Source: Pleodorina starrii | Lineage: Eukaryota > Chlorophyta > Chlorophyceae > Chlamydomonadales > Volvocaceae | NCBI GenBank assembly: GCA_030267565.1 | Contig: BRXU01000001.1 | Location: forward strand, 8,376,001-8,440,000 | Direction of reading: 5' to 3' | Length of the DNA stretch: 64,000 bases | In this document: positions 59,836 to 64,000 of the stretch, one piece after another | Position numbering within the stretch: the first letter of the stretch is position 1 | How the letters are laid out: every line of letters begins with the position of its first letter | Made by a program: the position numbers and the translations under genes | Notes under the pieces: model-generated | The model's database searches: none | Told to the model about the DNA's origin: nothing | Seen by the model: the letters and a program-made list of their open reading frames with translations, nothing else

Positions 59836-62800
59836 GGGCAGGCAGGACAGGGGCAGGGCAGGGCAGGGGCAGGGCAGGGCAGGGGCAGGGGCAGGGGCAG
59901 GGGCAGGGGCAGGGGCAGGGGCAGGGGCAGGGGCAGGGGCAGGGGCAGGGGCAGGGGCAGGGGCAGGGGCAGGGGCAGGGGCAGGGGCAGGGGCAGGGGC
60001 AGGGGCAGGGGCAGGGGCAGGGGCAGGGGCAGGGGCAGGGGCAGGGGCAGGGGCAGGGGCAGGGGCAGGGGCAGGGGCAGGGGCAGGGGCAGGGGCAGGG
60101 GCAGGGGCAGGGGCAGGGGCAGGGGCAGGGGCAGGGGCAGGGGCAGGGGCAGGGGCAGGGGCAGGGGCAGGGGCAGGGGCAGGGGCAGGGGCAGGGGCAG
60201 GGGCAGGGGCAGGGGCAGGGGCAGGGGCAGGGGCAGGGGCAGGGGCAGGGGCAGGGGCAGGGGCAGGGGCAGGGGCAGGGGCAGGGGCAGGGGCAGGGGC
60301 AGGGGCAGGGGCAGGGGCAGGGGCAGGGGCAGGGGCAGGGGCAGGGGCAGGGGCAGGGGCAGGGGCAGGGGCAGGGGCAGGGGCAGGGGCAGGGCCAGGG
60401 CCAGGGCCAGGGGCAGGGGCAGGGGCAGGGGCAGGGGCAGGGGCAGGGGCAGGGGCAGGGGCAGGGGCAGGGGCAGGGGCAGGGGCAGGGGCAGGGGCAG
60501 GGGCAGGGGCAGGGGCAGGGGCAGGGGCAGGGGCAGGGGCAGGGGCAGGGGCAGGGGCAGGGGCAGGGGCAGGGGCAGGGGCAGGGGCAGGGGCAGGGGC
60601 AGGGGCAGGGGCAGGGGCAGGGGCAGGGGCAGGGGCAGGGGCAGGGGCCGGGGCCGGGGCCTGGGGCAGGGCCAGGGCCAGGGGCAGGGCCAGGGCCAGG
60701 GCAGGGGCAGGGGCAGGGGCAGGGGCAGGGGCAGGGGCAGGGGCAGGGGCAGGGGCAGGGGCAGGGGCAGGGGCAGGGGCAGGGGCAGGGGCAGGGGCAG
60801 GGGCAGGGGCAGGGGCAGGGGCAGGGGCAGGGGCAGGGGCAGGGGCAGGGGCAGGGGCAGGGGCAGGGGCAGGGGCAGGGGCAGGGGCAGGGGCAGGGGC
60901 AGGGGCAGGGGCAGGGGCAGGGGCAGGGGCAGGGGCAGGGGCAGGGGCAGGGGCAGGGGCAGGGGCAGGGGCAGGGGCAGGGGCAGGGGCAGGGGCAGGG
61001 GCAGGGGCAGGGGCAGGGGCAGGGGCAGGGGCAGGGGCAGGGGCAGGGGCAGGGGCAGGGGCAGGGGCAGGGGCAGGGGCAGGGGCAGGGGCAGGGGCAG
61101 GGGCAGGGGCAGGGGCAGGGGCAGGGGCAGGGGCAGGGGCAGGGGCAGGGGCAGGGGCAGGGGCAGGGGCAGGGGCAGGGGCAGGGGCAGGGGCAGGGGC
61201 AGGGGCAGGGGCAGGGGCAGGGGCAGGGGCAGGGGCAGGGGCAGGGGCAGGGGCAGGGGCAGGGGCAGGGGCTGGGGCAGGGGCAGGGGCAGGGGCAGGG
61301 GCAGGGGCCGGGGCAGCGCCAGGGGCAGTGGCAGGGGCAGGGGCAGGGGCAGGGGCAGGGGCAGGGGCAGGGGCAGGGGCAGGGGCAGGGGCAGGGGCAG
61401 GGGCAGGGGCAGGGGCAGGGGCAGGGGCAGGGGCAGGGGCAGGGGCAGGGGCAGGGGCAGGGGCAGGGGCAGGGGCAGGGGCAGGGGCAGGGGCAGGGGC
61501 AGGGGCAGGGGCAGGGGCAGGGGCAGGGGCAGGGGCAGGGGCAGGGGCAGGGGCAGGGGCAGGGGCAGGGGCAGGGGCAGGGGCAGGGGCAGGGGCAGGG
61601 GCAGGGGCAGGGGCAGGGGCAGGGGCAGGGGCAGGGGCAGGGGCAGGGGCAGGGGCAGGGGCAGGGGCAGGGGCAGGGGCAGGGGCAGGGGCAGGGGCAG
61701 GGGCAGGGGCAGGGCAGGGGCAGGGGCAGGGGCAGGGGCAGGGGCAGGGGCAGGGGCAGGGGCAGGGGCAGGGGCAGGGGCAGGGGCAGGGGCAGGGGCA
61801 GGGGCAGGGGCAGGGGCAGGGGCAGGGGCAGGGGCAGGGGCAGGGGCAGGGGCAGGGGCAGGGGCAGGGGCAGGGGCAGGGGCAGGGGCAGGGGCAGGGG
61901 CAGGGGCAGGGGCAGGGGCAGGGGCAGGGGCAGGGGCAGGGGCAGGGGCAGGGGCAGGGGCAGGGGCAGGGGCAGGGGCAGGGGCAGGGGCAGGGGCAGG
62001 GGCAGGGGCAGGGGCAGGGGCAGGGGCAGGGGCAGGGGCAGGGGCAGGGGCAGGGGCAGGGGCAGGGGCAGGGGCAGGGGCAGGGGCAGGGGCAGGGGCA
62101 GGGGCAGGGGCAGGGGCAGGGGCAGGGGCAGGGGCAGGGGCAGGGGCAGGGGCAGGGGCAGGGGCAGGGGCAGGGGCAGGGGCAGGGGCAGGGGCAGGGG
62201 CAGGGGCAGGGGCAGGGGCAGGGGCCGGGGCAGGGGCAGGGGCAGGTGCCCGGGCAGGGGCCGGGCCAGGGGCAGGGGCAGGGGCAGGGGCAGGGGCAGG
62301 GGCAGGGGCAGGGGCAGGGGCAGGGGCAGGGGCAGGGGCAGGGGCAGGGGCAGGGGCAGGGGCAGGGGCAGGGGCAGGGGCAGGGGCAGGGGCAGGGGCA
62401 GGGGCAGGGGCAGGGGCAGGGGCAGGGGCAGGGGCAGGGGCAGGGGCAGGGGCAGGGGCAGGGGCAGGGGCAGGGGCAGGGGCAGGGGCAGGGGCAGGGG
62501 CAGGGGCAGGGGCAGGGGCAGGGGCAGGGGCAGGGGCAGGGGCAGGGGCAGGGGCAGGGGCAGGGGCAGGGGCAGGGGCAGGGGCAGGGGCAGGGGCAGG
62601 GGCAGGGGCAGGGGCAGGGGCAGGGGCAGGGGCAGGGGCAGGGGCAGGGGCAGGGGCAGGGGCAGGGGCAGGGGCAGGGGCAGGGGCAGGGGCAGGGGCA
62701 GGGGCAGGGGCAGGGGCAGGGGCAGGGGCAGGGGCAGGGGCAGGGGCAGGGGCAGGGGCAGGGGCAGGGGCAGGGGCAGGGGCAGGGGCAGGGGCAGGGG

Positions 62801-64000
62801 CAGGGGCAGGGGCAGGGGCAGGGGCAGGGGCAGGGGCAGGGGCAGGGGCAGGGGCAGGGGCAGGGGCAGGGGCAGGGGCAGGGGCAGGGGCAGGGGCAGG
62901 GGCAGTGGCAGGGGCAGGGGCAGGGGCAGGGGCAGGGGCAGGGGCAGGGGCAGGGGCAGGGGCAGGGGCAGGGGCAGGGGCAGGGGCAGGGGCAGGGGCA
63001 GGGGCAGGGGCAGGGGCAGGGGCAGGGGCAGGGGCAGGGGCAGGGGCAGGGGCAGGGGCAGGGGCAGGGGCAGGGGCAGGGGCAGGGGCAGGGGCAGGGG
63101 CAGGGGCAGGGGCAGGGGCAGGGGCAGGGGCAGGGGCAGGGGCAGGGGCAGGGGCAGGGGCAGGGGCAGGGGCAGGGGCAGGGGCAGGGGCAGGGGCAGG
63201 GGCAGGGGCAGGGGCAGGGGCAGGGGCAGGGGCAGGGGCAGGGGCAGGGGCAGGGGCAGGGGCAGGGGGAGGGGCAGGGGCCGGGGCAGGGGCAGGGGCA
63301 GGGGATGGGTGAGGTGCAGGGGCAGGGGCAGGGGCAGGGGCAGGGGCAGGGGCAGGGGCAGGGGCAGGGGCAGGGGCAGGGGCAGGGGCAGGGGCAGGGG
63401 CAGGGGCAGGGGCAGGGGCAGGGGCAGGGGCAGGGGCAGGGGCAGGGGCAGGGGCAGGGGCAGGGGCAGGGGCAGGGGCAGGGGCAGGGGCAGGGGCAGG
63501 GGCAGGGGCAGGGGCAGGGGCAGGGGCAGGGGCAGGGGCAGGGGCAGGGGCAGGGGCAGGGGCCGGGGCGGGGGCGGGGGCGGGGGCCGGGGCAGGGGCA
63601 GGGGCAGGGGCAGGGGCAGGGGCAGGGGCAGGGGCAGGGGCAGGGGCAGGGGCAGGGGCAGGGGCAGGGGCAGGGGCAGGGGCAGGGGCAGGGGCAGGGG
63701 CAGGGGCAGGGGCAGGGGCAGGGGCAGGGGCAGGGGCAGGGGCAGGGGCAGGGGCAGGGGCAGGGGCAGGGGCAGGGGCAGGGGCAGGGGCAGGGGCAGG
63801 GGCAGGGGCAGGGGCAGGGGCAGGGGCAGGGGCAGGGGCAGGGGCAGGGGCAGGGGCAGGGGCAGGGGCAGGGGCAGGGGCAGGGGCAGGGGCAGGGGCA
63901 GGGGCAGGGGCAGGGGCAGGGGCAGGGGCAGGGGCAGGGGCAGGGGCAGGGGCAGGGGCAGGGGCAGGGGCAGGGGCAGGGGCAGGGGCAGGGGCAGGGG
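59836..64000. repeat. 6-bp (GGGGCA)n satellite, over 4.1 kb and still running
   Basis: About 690 hexamers of GGGGCA follow directly after a short transition (AGGGCAGGCAGGAC...) from the pentamer array. Rare variant blocks interrupt it near 60394-60412, 60647-60710, 61271-61330, 61711, 62223-62270, 62905, 63267-63316 and 63560-63592. The only in-frame stop of the long open frame is at 63310-63312. The array reaches the window end. Confidence 0.97.

Overview
The window is nuclear DNA of a green alga, most likely a volvocine or other chlamydomonadalean chlorophyte. The evidence is: very GC-rich, intron-dense genes; interstitial telomere-type repeats built from TTTTAGGG mixed with TTTAGGG; a hydroxyproline-rich gametolysin-type (peptidase M11) metalloprotease; plant-type CENP-C and NF-YB; two chloroplast/plant-type membrane transporters; and TGTAA-type polyadenylation words. 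Species was not determined. No rRNA, tRNA, CRISPR array, virus or recognisable transposon was found.

Layout. (1) 1482-8624 (-): ten-exon secreted M11 metalloprotease with an extensin-like Pro-rich N-terminus; its introns carry telomere-like tracts. (2) 8625-14721: about 6 kb with no supportable gene. (3) 14722-20472 (-): eleven-exon protein joining a P-loop polynucleotide-kinase-like domain, a Gln/Tyr/Gly-rich linker and an FCP1/SCP-type HAD domain. (4) 20768-23176 (+): NF-YB, divergent from the previous gene. (5) 23997-29919 (+): CENP-C with internally duplicated exons. (6) 30805-34908 (+): VPS4 AAA ATPase, complete, with one GC-AG intron. (7) 36636-37939 (+): organelle-targeted RRM protein. 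(8) 41063-46280 (+): unrecognised nine-exon single-pass membrane protein with a two-unit ectodomain. (9) 48507-54955 (-): plastid-type DUF819 membrane protein whose introns are filled with minisatellites. (10) 55284-57810 and beyond (+): EamA/DMT transporter, divergent from (9). Its last visible intron runs into about 1.7 kb of (AGGAC)n and more than 4.1 kb of (GGGGCA)n, reaching the window edge.

Gene models were assembled by hand from conserved protein segments and splice consensus. For the protease, kinase-HAD, NF-YB, VPS4, membrane protein, DUF819 and DMT genes every exon junction keeps reading phase, which strongly supports them. The N-terminal junctions of CENP-C are less certain. The genes do not form one pathway; they cover cell-wall remodelling, nucleic-acid end processing, transcription, kinetochore assembly, ESCRT-III recycling, organelle RNA binding and plastid or membrane transport.

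Most notable: the kinase-HAD fusion with an Asn in the HAD motif; the gametolysin homologue with an altered zinc motif; CENP-C exon-pair duplication and RRDS repeats; the duplicated ectodomain protein; and minisatellites that begin at, or contain, splice sites in the transporter genes.
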